From assembly GCA_021770755.1 (NCBI GenBank), contig JAETQI010000041.1, positions 1-39,116 on the forward strand: a DNA stretch of 39,116 nucleotides. Direction: 5' to 3'. The translations under genes and the position numbers were made by a program. Below the pieces are notes generated by a model. It had not been told where the DNA came from, did not search any database, and worked only from the letters and a program-made list of their open reading frames with translations. Source of the DNA: Lachnospiraceae bacterium. GTDB taxonomy: Bacteria; Bacillota; Clostridia; Lachnospirales; Lachnospiraceae. Within the stretch, counting starts at the first letter, position 1. Every line of letters starts with the position of its first letter. Shown here one piece after another: positions 8,819 to 17,040 of the stretch.

Positions 8819-9559
8819 GTGAAGTTATTTTCTATAACGGATGTTGGCAGGAGAAGGGAAATTAACGAAGACTATTTATTTACTTCGGATAAGCCGGTGG
8901 GAAATCTTCCGAACCTTTTTATAGTGGCAGATGGTATGGGAGGACATAACGCGGGAGACTATGCGTCAAAGCACGCGGTGGACAAGGCAGTGTCGGTGAT
9001 CGAGCGCTATACGGACGAGTACGATGCGGAAAATATCCTGCAGAAAGCGATCGACGATGCCAATACACACATCAATAAGATATCCAGACAGGACAGAAAA
9101 TACAAAGGGATGGGCACGACGTTTGTGGCGGTCACGTTTGAGGGAAGCCATGTGACAGTGGCGAACGTTGGCGACAGCAGGATGTATATCATCAATGAGT
9201 TTATCACGCAGATCACAAAGGATCACTCGCTCGTCGAGGAGATGGTGGACATGGGCGGCATAGACAGGGAAGCTGCGAGGATCCATCCGGACAAAAATAT
9301 CATCACAAGGGCGGTCGGCGTCAAAGAATATGTCCTGGTGGATTTTTTTGATGTGCACATCGGACCGACAGAAAAACTGCTGCTCTGCACAGACGGACTT
9401 ACCAATATGCTAAAGGATGAGGAGATACACAGGATTATTGCTGGCAGCGGCAGTCTGGAGCAGGCAGGAAAGCGTCTGGTTGAGGCTGCCAATGAGAATG
9501 GCGGGCGGGATAATATAGCAGTGGTTCTTGTGGAACCGTTTGGAGGTCAGGATGATTAA
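8819..9559 (+). CDS. prpC: PP2C-type Ser/Thr protein phosphatase (PrpC/Stp)
   Basis: Metal-dependent phosphatase that reverses phosphorylation by the neighbouring PASTA kinase. PP2C motifs are all visible: an N-terminal DVGRRREINED, the metal-binding VADGMGGHNAGD, GDSRMY, CTDGLTN and the C-terminal GGRDNIAVV. The GTG at 8819 is preferred because GGGAGGAG at 8806-8813 is an ideal ribosome binding site for it. An in-frame ATG at 8804 overlaps that site and has none of its own. The start at 8819 gives 246 aa, the usual length. The 3' end overlaps prkC by 8 bases, so the phosphatase and kinase are translationally coupled, as in other Firmicutes. Confidence 0.95.
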   Translation: MKLFSITDVGRRREINEDYLFTSDKPVGNLPNLFIVADGMGGHNAGDYASKHAVDKAVSVIERYTDEYDAENILQKAIDDANTHINKISRQDRKYKGMGTTFVAVTFEGSHVTVANVGDSRMYIINEFITQITKDHSLVEEMVDMGGIDREAARIHPDKNIITRAVGVKEYVLVDFFDVHIGPTEKLLLCTDGLTNMLKDEEIHRIIAGSGSLEQAGKRLVEAANENGGRDNIAVVLVEPFGGQDD

Positions 9560-12053
9560 GTTGGGAATGCTGATAGGCGGCCGTTATGAGGTGCTTGAGA
9601 AGATCGGCACAGGCGGTATGTCAGATGTATATAAGGCAAAGGATCAAAAGCTGAACCGGTTTGTCGCTGTGAAGGTGTTAAAACAGGAATTTTCAGAGAA
9701 CAGGAATTTTGTGTCAAAGTTTCGGGTGGAGGCGCAGGCGGCTGCGGGGCTCATGCATCCGAATATCGTAAATGTGTACGATGTGGGCGAGGAGGAAGGC
9801 ATCCACTATATCGTGATGGAGCTTGTGGAAGGGATCACGCTCAAAAAATATATCGAGAAAAAGGTCAGACTCACCACAAAGGAAGCGATCAGCATCGCGA
9901 TCCAGGTGGCGATGGGGATCGAAGCGGCGCACAACAATCATATCATACATAGGGACATCAAGCCGCAGAACATTATCATATCCAAGGAAGGAAAGGTGAA
10001 AGTAACAGATTTCGGCATCGCGAAGGCGGCGTCAAGCAATACCCTCACCTCCAATGTGATGGGCTCGGTTCACTATACTTCGCCGGAGCAGGCAAGGGGC
10101 GGCTTCTCGGATGAGAAGAGCGATATCTATTCCCTGGGCGTCACGATCTTTGAGATGCTCACAGGACGTGTGCCGTTCAACGGGGACACGACGGTGGCGA
10201 TCGCCATCAAACACATACAGAATCCGATGCCGTCGATGCGGGAGTTTGTATCAGAGATACCGCTGAGCGTGGAAAATATCGTGATGAAATGTACACAGAA
10301 AAGCCCGGACAGGCGGTATCAGAGCATGGCGGAGATGATCGCGGACTTAAAGCATTCCCTGATCAACCCCGATGCAGTGATCGCACAGGTGGATACGGAG
10401 GATGAGGCAGGCAAGACAAAGGTGGTGCCTACTGCATCGAGTACCCAGACTGCCAGTCAGCCCGCGCCGGAGCCGATCCCGATGCCGGCAGTGCTGGATA
10501 CCGTGTGGCAGGACAGAGTGCCGCGCAGGGAGACATACGTAGATGAGGAGGAGCTTGAGGCGATCCCCGACCAGATCAAGCCGTCGCCTTCCAGAAGAAA
10601 GAACAGCAATACCGGCAGCAGTGATTATGAGGATTACCAGAGCGCTGATTCTTATGAAACACCTTATTATGAAGGAGACGATTATTACGGTGAGGTGGTC
10701 ATGGAACAGCCAGCGCGGAATAACCGTCAGAAAACATCAAAGGGATCAGAGGACAGCACCAGGAAACCAGCCCAGAAAAGCAAGAAAAAAAAGGCAAAGC
10801 AGAATAAACCAAAACAGGGTAAAACGGGCAGCAGGGAATACGATTACTATGAGGAGGACTACGCCAAGGAGACGGTCAACCGGCAGAACGTGCGTGACGG
10901 CGGGTATGTGTATGACGATTATGAATATCCGGAAAATCTGGGTAAGAACGAGTACGATTACAACCCGAAGGCAGAGCGGCTCACGACAGTGCTCACCGTG
11001 ATCGCGGCAGTGGTGATCGGATGCATCCTGTTGTACTTTGTAGGTCAGGCGACGGGAATCTTCGGACAGATCGGCAAGCCTTCGACACAGGGTGAGAGCA
11101 GCAGTGGCGACAGCACACAGCGTGCGGTCATGCCGGAGTTTGAAGGCCATGATATCGACGAGGTCAAATCCGCGCTGAATTCCGTTGGATTGGGCTGTAA
11201 GACCACCTTTGTCGAGACGACGCAGTATCCCAAGAATCAGGTTCTGTCCGCTGCACTCGAGGATGGGCAGACCGTGCTTGCAAACGATAAGATCCTCATG
11301 AATACAACGATCGTGCTGACGGTCAGCGCCGGGGCGGATGGCATCAATGTGCCGTCAGTCGAGGGCATGTCGGAGGCAGAGGGGACAGCAGCACTGATGC
11401 AGGAGGGCTTTAAAGTCGTAAAGACTGACGAGTACTCGACGGAGTACGCGAAGGGAACGATCATTGCACAGTCCCCGGAGGGAAACAGCATAGCGCCGAT
11501 CGAGTCGGAAGTGACGATCGTCTTAAGCAAAGGCAGCGACAATATGGAAGTCCGGATGCCGGAGGTGCTTGGCAACTCCAGGGAGGCGGCGGTCAGCACG
11601 CTGGAGGCGGCAGGTCTTGTGGTGAACAATGTCGAGGAGACATACAATTCGGAATATCCCGAGGGGCAGATCTGTTATCAGAGTTATGAGGCGGGTACAA
11701 ATGTCAGTTCGGGCACTGCGGTGGATTTGAAGGTAAGTATCGGAAGCGAGGTCGCGACTTATGACTGCAATCTGCTGGTGCAGGCACCGGATGATTACAT
11801 CGGGGGAAATGCGGAAGTGATCCTCACGACTTCCGACGGAAGCCAGCAGTTGTGGTACTCACAGAATGTCACAGCCTTTCCGGTAGCCATCAATCTGAGC
11901 AATTTTACGAGTCCCACGGCATATGGGATCGTGATCATCACCTACCTGAAAAATATGGAGGAGCTTGTGACAGACGCGGACGGAAACCAGACAACGCAGG
12001 TGAGTCCGCAGGCGGCGCAGACCAGACAGAACGTACAGTTTACAAAAAAATAG
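9552..12053 (+). CDS. prkC: PASTA-domain eukaryotic-type Ser/Thr protein kinase (PrkC/PknB/Stk)
   Basis: Membrane kinase that senses muropeptides or lipid II and controls wall growth and, in spore formers, germination. The ATG at 9552 is chosen for GGAGG at 9542-9546 (833 aa). The kinase domain runs to about residue 275: GTGGMSDVY loop, VAVK lysine 41, HRDIKPQN with catalytic Asp135, DFG Asp153, SPEQ. Residues about 280-475 form a long low-complexity juxtamembrane region with Tyr/Asp/Glu-rich blocks around a Lys-rich block. One transmembrane helix follows (about 477-498), then three extracellular PASTA repeats starting near 520, and a C-terminal beta-rich domain of about 80 residues after the last PASTA. 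The Tyr-rich linker is unusual (see findings). prpC upstream and rsgA downstream complete the conserved context. Confidence 0.96.
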   Translation: MIKLGMLIGGRYEVLEKIGTGGMSDVYKAKDQKLNRFVAVKVLKQEFSENRNFVSKFRVEAQAAAGLMHPNIVNVYDVGEEEGIHYIVMELVEGITLKKYIEKKVRLTTKEAISIAIQVAMGIEAAHNNHIIHRDIKPQNIIISKEGKVKVTDFGIAKAASSNTLTSNVMGSVHYTSPEQARGGFSDEKSDIYSLGVTIFEMLTGRVPFNGDTTVAIAIKHIQNPMPSMREFVSEIPLSVENIVMKCTQKSPDRRYQSMAEMIADLKHSLINPDAVIAQVDTEDEAGKTKVVPTASSTQTASQPAPEPIPMPAVLDTVWQDRVPRRETYVDEEELEAIPDQIKPSPSRRKNSNTGSSDYEDYQSADSYETPYYEGDDYYGEVVMEQPARNNRQKTSKGSEDSTRKPAQKSKKKKAKQNKPKQGKTGSREYDYYEEDYAKETVNRQNVRDGGYVYDDYEYPENLGKNEYDYNPKAERLTTVLTVIAAVVIGCILLYFVGQATGIFGQIGKPSTQGESSSGDSTQRAVMPEFEGHDIDEVKSALNSVGLGCKTTFVETTQYPKNQVLSAALEDGQTVLANDKILMNTTIVLTVSAGADGINVPSVEGMSEAEGTAALMQEGFKVVKTDEYSTEYAKGTIIAQSPEGNSIAPIESEVTIVLSKGSDNMEVRMPEVLGNSREAAVSTLEAAGLVVNNVEETYNSEYPEGQICYQSYEAGTNVSSGTAVDLKVSIGSEVATYDCNLLVQAPDDYIGGNAEVILTTSDGSQQLWYSQNVTAFPVAINLSNFTSPTAYGIVIITYLKNMEELVTDADGNQTTQVSPQAAQTRQNVQFTKK

Positions 12054-12070
12054 TAAAGTGGGCAGAGTGT

Positions 12071-12955
12071 ATGCAGGGGAAGATTGTAAAGGGTATCGCA
12101 GGATTTTATTATGTTCATGTCCCGGATGGGGTAGTCTATGAGTGCAAGGCAAAAGGGATATTTCGGAAAGAGAAAGTCAGACCGCTCGTCGGTGATGATG
12201 TTGACATAGAGATCACCCATGCCGGGGACTGCGAGGGAAATATCATGCGGATCCTTCCGCGCAGGAGTGAGCTGATACGCCCGGCGGTTGCCAACATCGA
12301 CCAGGCGCTGCTGATCTTTGCCATGGCAAAGCCCGAGCCGAACTTCAACCTGCTGGATCGTTTCCTGGTCATGATGCGCAGGCAGGGACTGGACTGTATA
12401 TTATGTTTTAACAAGCAGGACATCGCGGAACAGGCGAAAAGGGAGCAGATTGCACGGATCTACGAAAACAGCGGATGCCGCGTACTCTTTGTGAGCGCTG
12501 CCCGGCAGGAGGGCATCGACATTCTGTCAGAGACGCTGCGGTCGAAAACGACAGCGGTCGCGGGACCAAGCGGAGTGGGAAAATCCTCTCTCGTAAACTG
12601 CCTGCAGGGAGATAAACAGATGGAGACCGGGGCGATCAGTGAAAAGATCGCGCGGGGAAAGCATACGACGAGGCACACGGAGCTGATCGCAGTCTCTGGG
12701 GATACGTATATCATGGATACGCCGGGCTTTAGTTCATTGTCCCTGTTTGACATACAGAAAGAAGAGCTGAGGGGCTTTTATACGGAGTTTGAGCCCTATG
12801 AGGCGGGCTGCCGGTTTATGCCGTGCGCCCATATCCATGAACCGGTGTGCGGGGTCAGGGAAGCGCTACGGGAAGGTCTTATCAGCCAGGTTCGGTATGA
12901 TAATTATGTTGCTTTTTACGAAGAATTGAAAGAGAAAGAAAAGAGGAAATACTAA
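12071..12955 (+). CDS. rsgA: Ribosome small subunit-dependent GTPase A
   Basis: Circularly permuted GTPase acting in late maturation of the 30S subunit. The 294-aa protein has an N-terminal OB-fold, then the permuted G motifs: NKQD (114-117, G4) precedes GPSGVGKSS (165-173, P-loop) and DTPGF (216-220, G3). The C-terminal zinc-binding domain shows Cys247, Cys252, His254 and Cys260. The frame is open upstream to 11852 inside prkC, but homology begins at the ATG at 12071, which has only a weak ribosome binding site; coupling to prkC 17 bases upstream may help. It is followed directly by rpe. Confidence 0.95.
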   Translation: MQGKIVKGIAGFYYVHVPDGVVYECKAKGIFRKEKVRPLVGDDVDIEITHAGDCEGNIMRILPRRSELIRPAVANIDQALLIFAMAKPEPNFNLLDRFLVMMRRQGLDCILCFNKQDIAEQAKREQIARIYENSGCRVLFVSAARQEGIDILSETLRSKTTAVAGPSGVGKSSLVNCLQGDKQMETGAISEKIARGKHTTRHTELIAVSGDTYIMDTPGFSSLSLFDIQKEELRGFYTEFEPYEAGCRFMPCAHIHEPVCGVREALREGLISQVRYDNYVAFYEELKEKEKRKY

Positions 12956-12956
12956 C

Positions 12957-13604
12957 ATGAATTATTTATGTCCCTCAATATTGGCGGCTGACTTTTGGGA
13001 GCTTGGCAGGCAGGTGGAGATCGTGGAGCGCGCGGGTGTGCCGTATCTGCACGTTGATGTCATGGACGGAATGTTTGTGCCCTCCATATCTTTTGGTATG
13101 CCGATCCTTGCGAGCGTGCGGAAGCGCTGCGGACTTTTTATGGATGTGCATATGATGGTGGCGGATCCGGAGCGCTATATAGAGGAGCTGATCCGGCTGG
13201 GGGCAGATGGCATTACGATTCATGTGGAGGCGTGTGACTGTATCCCTGAAACGCTGACAAGGATCAGGGAGCTTGGGGCAAAGACGGGCATTGCCATCAA
13301 CCCGGAGACGCCTGTCAGCGCAGTGCTTCCCTATATGGATCTGGTCGATATGGTGCTTGTGATGACAGTGCGCCCCGGTTTTGGCGGACAGGAGTACATC
13401 ATAGACTGCATTGATAAGATCAAGGAAGTCCGCAGGGTCATCGACCAGCGTTACCCCGATGTGAAGCTGGAGATCGACGGCGGTGTGACCCTTTCCAATC
13501 TGGAGATGAACCTTGCGGCGGGCGCCAATGTGATCGTCACCGGTTCCGCGGTCTTTAAGGGGGATATCGAGGCGAATGTCCGGGAATTCCTAAAGCGAAT
13601 GTAG
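12957..13604 (+). CDS. rpe: Ribulose-phosphate 3-epimerase
   Basis: Interconverts ribulose 5-phosphate and xylulose 5-phosphate in the pentose phosphate pathway. The 215-aa TIM-barrel protein has the family signatures: the N-terminal PSILAADF, HVDVMDGMFVP (metal-binding His and catalytic Asp), DVHMMV, TVRPGFGGQ and EIDGGV (second catalytic Asp), and a phosphate-binding GANVIVTGSAVF. It starts one base after the rsgA stop with an AGAGGAAA site. In Bacillus the thiamine pyrophosphokinase gene often follows, but here the next gene is a convergent glucosidase, so the cluster ends at rpe. Confidence 0.97.
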   Translation: MNYLCPSILAADFWELGRQVEIVERAGVPYLHVDVMDGMFVPSISFGMPILASVRKRCGLFMDVHMMVADPERYIEELIRLGADGITIHVEACDCIPETLTRIRELGAKTGIAINPETPVSAVLPYMDLVDMVLVMTVRPGFGGQEYIIDCIDKIKEVRRVIDQRYPDVKLEIDGGVTLSNLEMNLAAGANVIVTGSAVFKGDIEANVREFLKRM

Positions 13605-13625
13605 GGCAGGGATAGTCAGCGCGCA

Positions 13626-13655
13626 GGTGTTGGAGGCTATAGCAGCTCCAACACC
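13626..13655. terminator. Inverted repeat between convergent rpe and glucosidase genes
   Basis: A perfect 10-base inverted repeat (13626-13635 and 13646-13655) with a 10-base loop spans the end of the minus-strand glucosidase gene, whose stop is at 13637-13639. No T-tract follows on either strand. It may be a bidirectional, weak terminator or RNA 3'-end stabiliser for the convergent transcripts. Canonical intrinsic termination is not supported. Confidence 0.4.
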
Positions 13656-15310
13656 ACTGTCTGGTAGCGCTTTAGCTGGATCATACCATCGTTTAGGATC
13701 ACTTTGTCGTAATTGGACAGCAGCGTATTTGTTACAGTGCCCGGCAGTGCAAGGGCGGTCTCTTGCGGTTTTGCGTTGTTGATGATCAGAACGCTTCTGC
13801 CATCATAGCTGCGCCTGTAAGCGATGACGCCCGGCTCTTCCTCGTAGACCGGGGTGAACGAACCATAGATGAACAATTCCTGAAAGTCCCCGGATTTTCT
13901 GAGCGCGATCATTTTTTTGTAGAATGCGTACAGGGAATCGGGGTCTTTTTTCTGTGCTTCATAATTGATGCTGTGATAATTCGGATTGACGGCAAACCAC
14001 GGTTCGACAGTCGAAAACCCGGCGTTTGGCGTGTCATTCCACTGCATGGGTGTCCGTGCGTGCTCCCGGGATTCGAGGTTGATCTGGGCGAAGGATTCCT
14101 CCGCGGTCATGCCGTTTTTGATCTGCTCCTCGTACATCACGAAGGTAGTCGGATCCTTGAACTCGCTAAGTTCTTTTTTCCGAAAATCCCGCATGCCGAT
14201 GGCCTGCCCCTGGTAGAGAAACACGATGCCTGGCAGGAAGAAGTTGATGCCGCCCACCAGCGAGCTGCTGTAGAAGTCGATCTCGTTCTCCGGGATAAAG
14301 CGCTCCACAGCGCGGGAGAGGTCGTGATTTTCCATATAGTTGCAGAGCAGCCCACGTCCTCTGACCATCTCCTGTTTGGCAAACAGGAGTTTTTTCAGCT
14401 CGTCCATCATTGCGGTAGGCTGATCCCTCCACTGCGCGGCACCGACGTGGAAGATGGAGTGGCAGAAGTCGAAGATTGTCGAGAAATAGCCGTTTTCGCC
14501 GATGTATTTTGTGAGCGCACCGGGGGGCAGTCCCTCGTCCACCTCGCCGATCGTCATGGCGTCATAGCGCTGGAACGTATTTTCTCTGAGCTCGTCTAGA
14601 AAGACCCCGATCCCCTCCGCGTTGGTGAAACAGGCAAAGCCGTCTGCAAGACCGTCCGCACCGTCTGCGGTAAGGCTGGCTCCGGAGAAATCCTTTTTCA
14701 GATGGCTGATGGCGTCGACGCGGAAACCGCGGATGCCAAGGTCGAGCCATCGGTTCACCATCTCATATATTTTTTGGCGCAGCGCGGGATTCTCCCAGTT
14801 TAAGTCCGGCTGCCATTTGGTGAAAAGGTGCAGATAGTAGCGGTTGGTGTCGCCGATGCGCTCCCATGCGCTGCCGCCGAAGATCGAACGCCAGTTGTTG
14901 GGCGCCTTTCCGCCCTTTCCTTCCTGAATCATATAATATTTTCCGTATTCCCCGTCGGGGTCCTTCAGCGCTTTCTGGAACCAGGGATGCTCTGAGGAGG
15001 TGTGGTTTACGACCAGATCCATCAGGATTTTGATGCCGCGTCTGTCGGCTTCCCGGATCAGTTCTCTCAGATCGTCCTTGCTGCCAAACATGGGGTCGAT
15101 CTCCTCGTAGTCCGAGATGTCATAGCCATGGTCCTTCATGGGCGACTTGTTGACGGGGCAGAGCCATATGACGTTGATGCCCAGGTCGGCAAGGTCGTCG
15201 AGGTGCGCGGTGACGCCCTTTAAGTCCCCGATGCCGTCCCCGTTTGTGTCCTGAAAGCTTTTCGGGTAGATTTGATATCCGATGGTATTGTGCCACCATT
15301 TCTGTAACAT
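13637..15310 (-). CDS. GH13 alpha-glucosidase (GH13_31-like, oligo-alpha-glucosidase family)
   Basis: Cytoplasmic hydrolase of the alpha-amylase superfamily that releases glucose from short alpha-glucosides. The 557-aa length is typical. The catalytic triad is visible: GFRVDA with nucleophile Asp199, IGEVDEG with acid/base Glu256 and MENHD with Asp330. DTNGDGIGDL (21-30) and LVVNHTSSEHPW are family signatures. The residue after the nucleophile is Ala200. In GH13_31 enzymes Val there goes with alpha-1,6 and Ala/Thr with alpha-1,4 activity, so a maltose/sucrose-type specificity is inferred. AAGGAGG precedes the ATG. It lies 29 bases downstream of the sensor kinase gene and is probably the third gene of that minus-strand operon. 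Confidence 0.92.
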   Translation of the reverse strand: MLQKWWHNTIGYQIYPKSFQDTNGDGIGDLKGVTAHLDDLADLGINVIWLCPVNKSPMKDHGYDISDYEEIDPMFGSKDDLRELIREADRRGIKILMDLVVNHTSSEHPWFQKALKDPDGEYGKYYMIQEGKGGKAPNNWRSIFGGSAWERIGDTNRYYLHLFTKWQPDLNWENPALRQKIYEMVNRWLDLGIRGFRVDAISHLKKDFSGASLTADGADGLADGFACFTNAEGIGVFLDELRENTFQRYDAMTIGEVDEGLPPGALTKYIGENGYFSTIFDFCHSIFHVGAAQWRDQPTAMMDELKKLLFAKQEMVRGRGLLCNYMENHDLSRAVERFIPENEIDFYSSSLVGGINFFLPGIVFLYQGQAIGMRDFRKKELSEFKDPTTFVMYEEQIKNGMTAEESFAQINLESREHARTPMQWNDTPNAGFSTVEPWFAVNPNYHSINYEAQKKDPDSLYAFYKKMIALRKSGDFQELFIYGSFTPVYEEEPGVIAYRRSYDGRSVLIINNAKPQETALALPGTVTNTLLSNYDKVILNDGMIQLKRYQTVVLELL

Positions 15311-15339
15311 GTTGTGTTCCTCCTTAATTTCATTTGGGA

Positions 15340-17040
15340 TTATTGTTGCGGTGTTCTCTGCTGATGCTGTGCGGGAATCGAGAAGGTGATCATCGTGCTC
15401 TGGTTCAGGATGCTGTTGATCTTTAGACCATACTCTTTTCCGTAGGTGAGCTGCAGGCGCTCGTGGACATTTTTAAGGCCGTATCCCTGCGACTGGGTCT
15501 GGGTCAGCAGCGGGAGCTTCTCAGGCGGGATGCCAAGTCCGTTGTCCATGATCGTAAAGTGGACAAGGCTGCCTACCTGGGTGACGGTGAGGTAGAGTGC
15601 GCCCCGCCTGTTCTGGTTGGGCAGGATCCCATGCATGATCGCGTTTTCTACAAGGGGCTGGAGCAGCAGGTTTGGAAGCTCGAGTTCTGGGAGCGGGTCG
15701 TCGAGCTGATACACAGCATCAAATAGATTATCGTTCAAAATCAGTTGGATTTCAATATAGGACCGCACATTTTTGATCTCGTCGGAGAGAAGGGTTTCCG
15801 TACGGCCTTTGTTCAATGTCGTTCGGTAGAAGGTGGACAGAAGCTGTGCCATCTGGCTGATCTCTGTCTGGCTGTTGAGGAGCGCCTTGCTGTTGATGGC
15901 GGAGAGGCAGTTGTACAAAAAATGAGGATTGATCTGTGCCTGCAGCGCCATCAGTTGTGTTTCTTTCAAGGTGATCTTATTCCTGTAGTCCTCCATGACC
16001 AGGCGGTCAAGCTTGCGGATCATGTGCTGGAAGCTGTTGGTCAGCTCACCGATCTCGTCGGGGCAGTCGTCATGGATCTGTACGGTCAGATCTCCCTCCT
16101 GGACGCGGTGCATGGCGCTGAGCAGGAGATTTACCTTCTGGGCGAAAAAGTTGGACAGCAGGCCGCTGACCGCGTAGATCAGGGCGAAGCACAGCAGCAG
16201 GATGACGAGGATCGTGACAGCCATCTTGTTTGCGGGAGCCGACACGAGGCAGGAAGGCTTCTCCAGCGTGATGACCCAGTTGTTCTCGAGCGGGCTGCTG
16301 ACTTTGGTCGTCCACCCATCTTCAGGGTAGGTCTGTCCTTCTATGGCAGCGTCCGTGTAGTCATAAAAGATTTCGCGGGTATCTGCGATCTCCAGATGGT
16401 AGTCGTTGGACAGATCCGTCGGCACATTGAAGAATTTCTCGGGCTTTAGCCGGATGCAGAGGCAGTGCCGTGAGAAGGAGGTGACGAACTTGATGTATGG
16501 CGTGGGGACGCGCTGGATCAGGCACAGATAGCCGTCATTGTCCAGGTGCCAGACAGGGGCGGCTGTGTCCGCCAGAGAGTCGTACCAGCGCTCAGACTCC
16601 AGGTCGGAGAGAGGGCGGAGCTGGCGTCCATGAAACAGGTCGGTCCTGTCCACATACAGCGTGATCTGGGCGATCTCCGGGTGCTGTATATAGATGTTTT
16701 CGAGCAGGACATCGTAATCGTAGTGGAGCATCTCGAACTTGTCAATGATACCCTGATTTTCCGACGAGGAGACATTGACAATGGTTTCGGACAGGGCGAG
16801 GTAGGTCACAAGGTTCTCATAGAGCTGGATCTGGTAGTCCAGGGAGTTGTAGGCCGTGTCGATAGCGGAGGAGAGCGCATCCCGCTCCTTGTCCAGCAGA
16901 AAGCCGTGCGTCTGCCAATAACAGAAGATCCCAAGCGTGACCAGGGGAATGACGCCGGCAAGAATGCAGGTCAGTATCAGCTTGTTTCTGTATTTCAGGT
17001 TCAGGTAAATGCCGAGTGTACGGTTCAGTAAGCGTTTCAT
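15340..17040 (-). CDS. YesM-type membrane sensor histidine kinase
   Basis: Sensor of a sugar-responsive two-component system. The 566-aa protein has a transmembrane helix near residues 20-40, an extracellular sensor region of about 220 residues, and a second helix near 270-290. A HAMP domain (EGDLTVQI with DEIGELTNSF) follows. The His_kinase module has QINPHFLYNCL, with the phospho-acceptor His, and the HATPase boxes are ENAIMHG (N box), DNGLGI and YGLKNVHERL. This layout is the LytS/YesM class that controls CUT1 transporters in gut Firmicutes. Its ATG overlaps the response regulator stop (ATGA) with AGGAGG upstream, so the pair is translationally coupled. The inducing ligand cannot be read from sequence. 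Confidence 0.93.
   Translation of the reverse strand: MKRLLNRTLGIYLNLKYRNKLILTCILAGVIPLVTLGIFCYWQTHGFLLDKERDALSSAIDTAYNSLDYQIQLYENLVTYLALSETIVNVSSSENQGIIDKFEMLHYDYDVLLENIYIQHPEIAQITLYVDRTDLFHGRQLRPLSDLESERWYDSLADTAAPVWHLDNDGYLCLIQRVPTPYIKFVTSFSRHCLCIRLKPEKFFNVPTDLSNDYHLEIADTREIFYDYTDAAIEGQTYPEDGWTTKVSSPLENNWVITLEKPSCLVSAPANKMAVTILVILLLCFALIYAVSGLLSNFFAQKVNLLLSAMHRVQEGDLTVQIHDDCPDEIGELTNSFQHMIRKLDRLVMEDYRNKITLKETQLMALQAQINPHFLYNCLSAINSKALLNSQTEISQMAQLLSTFYRTTLNKGRTETLLSDEIKNVRSYIEIQLILNDNLFDAVYQLDDPLPELELPNLLLQPLVENAIMHGILPNQNRRGALYLTVTQVGSLVHFTIMDNGLGIPPEKLPLLTQTQSQGYGLKNVHERLQLTYGKEYGLKINSILNQSTMITFSIPAQHQQRTPQQ

Noticed and set aside
13763-14599. 278-aa plus-strand ORF inside the GH13 gene
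   Set aside because: Antisense to a complete glucosidase with its catalytic triad.
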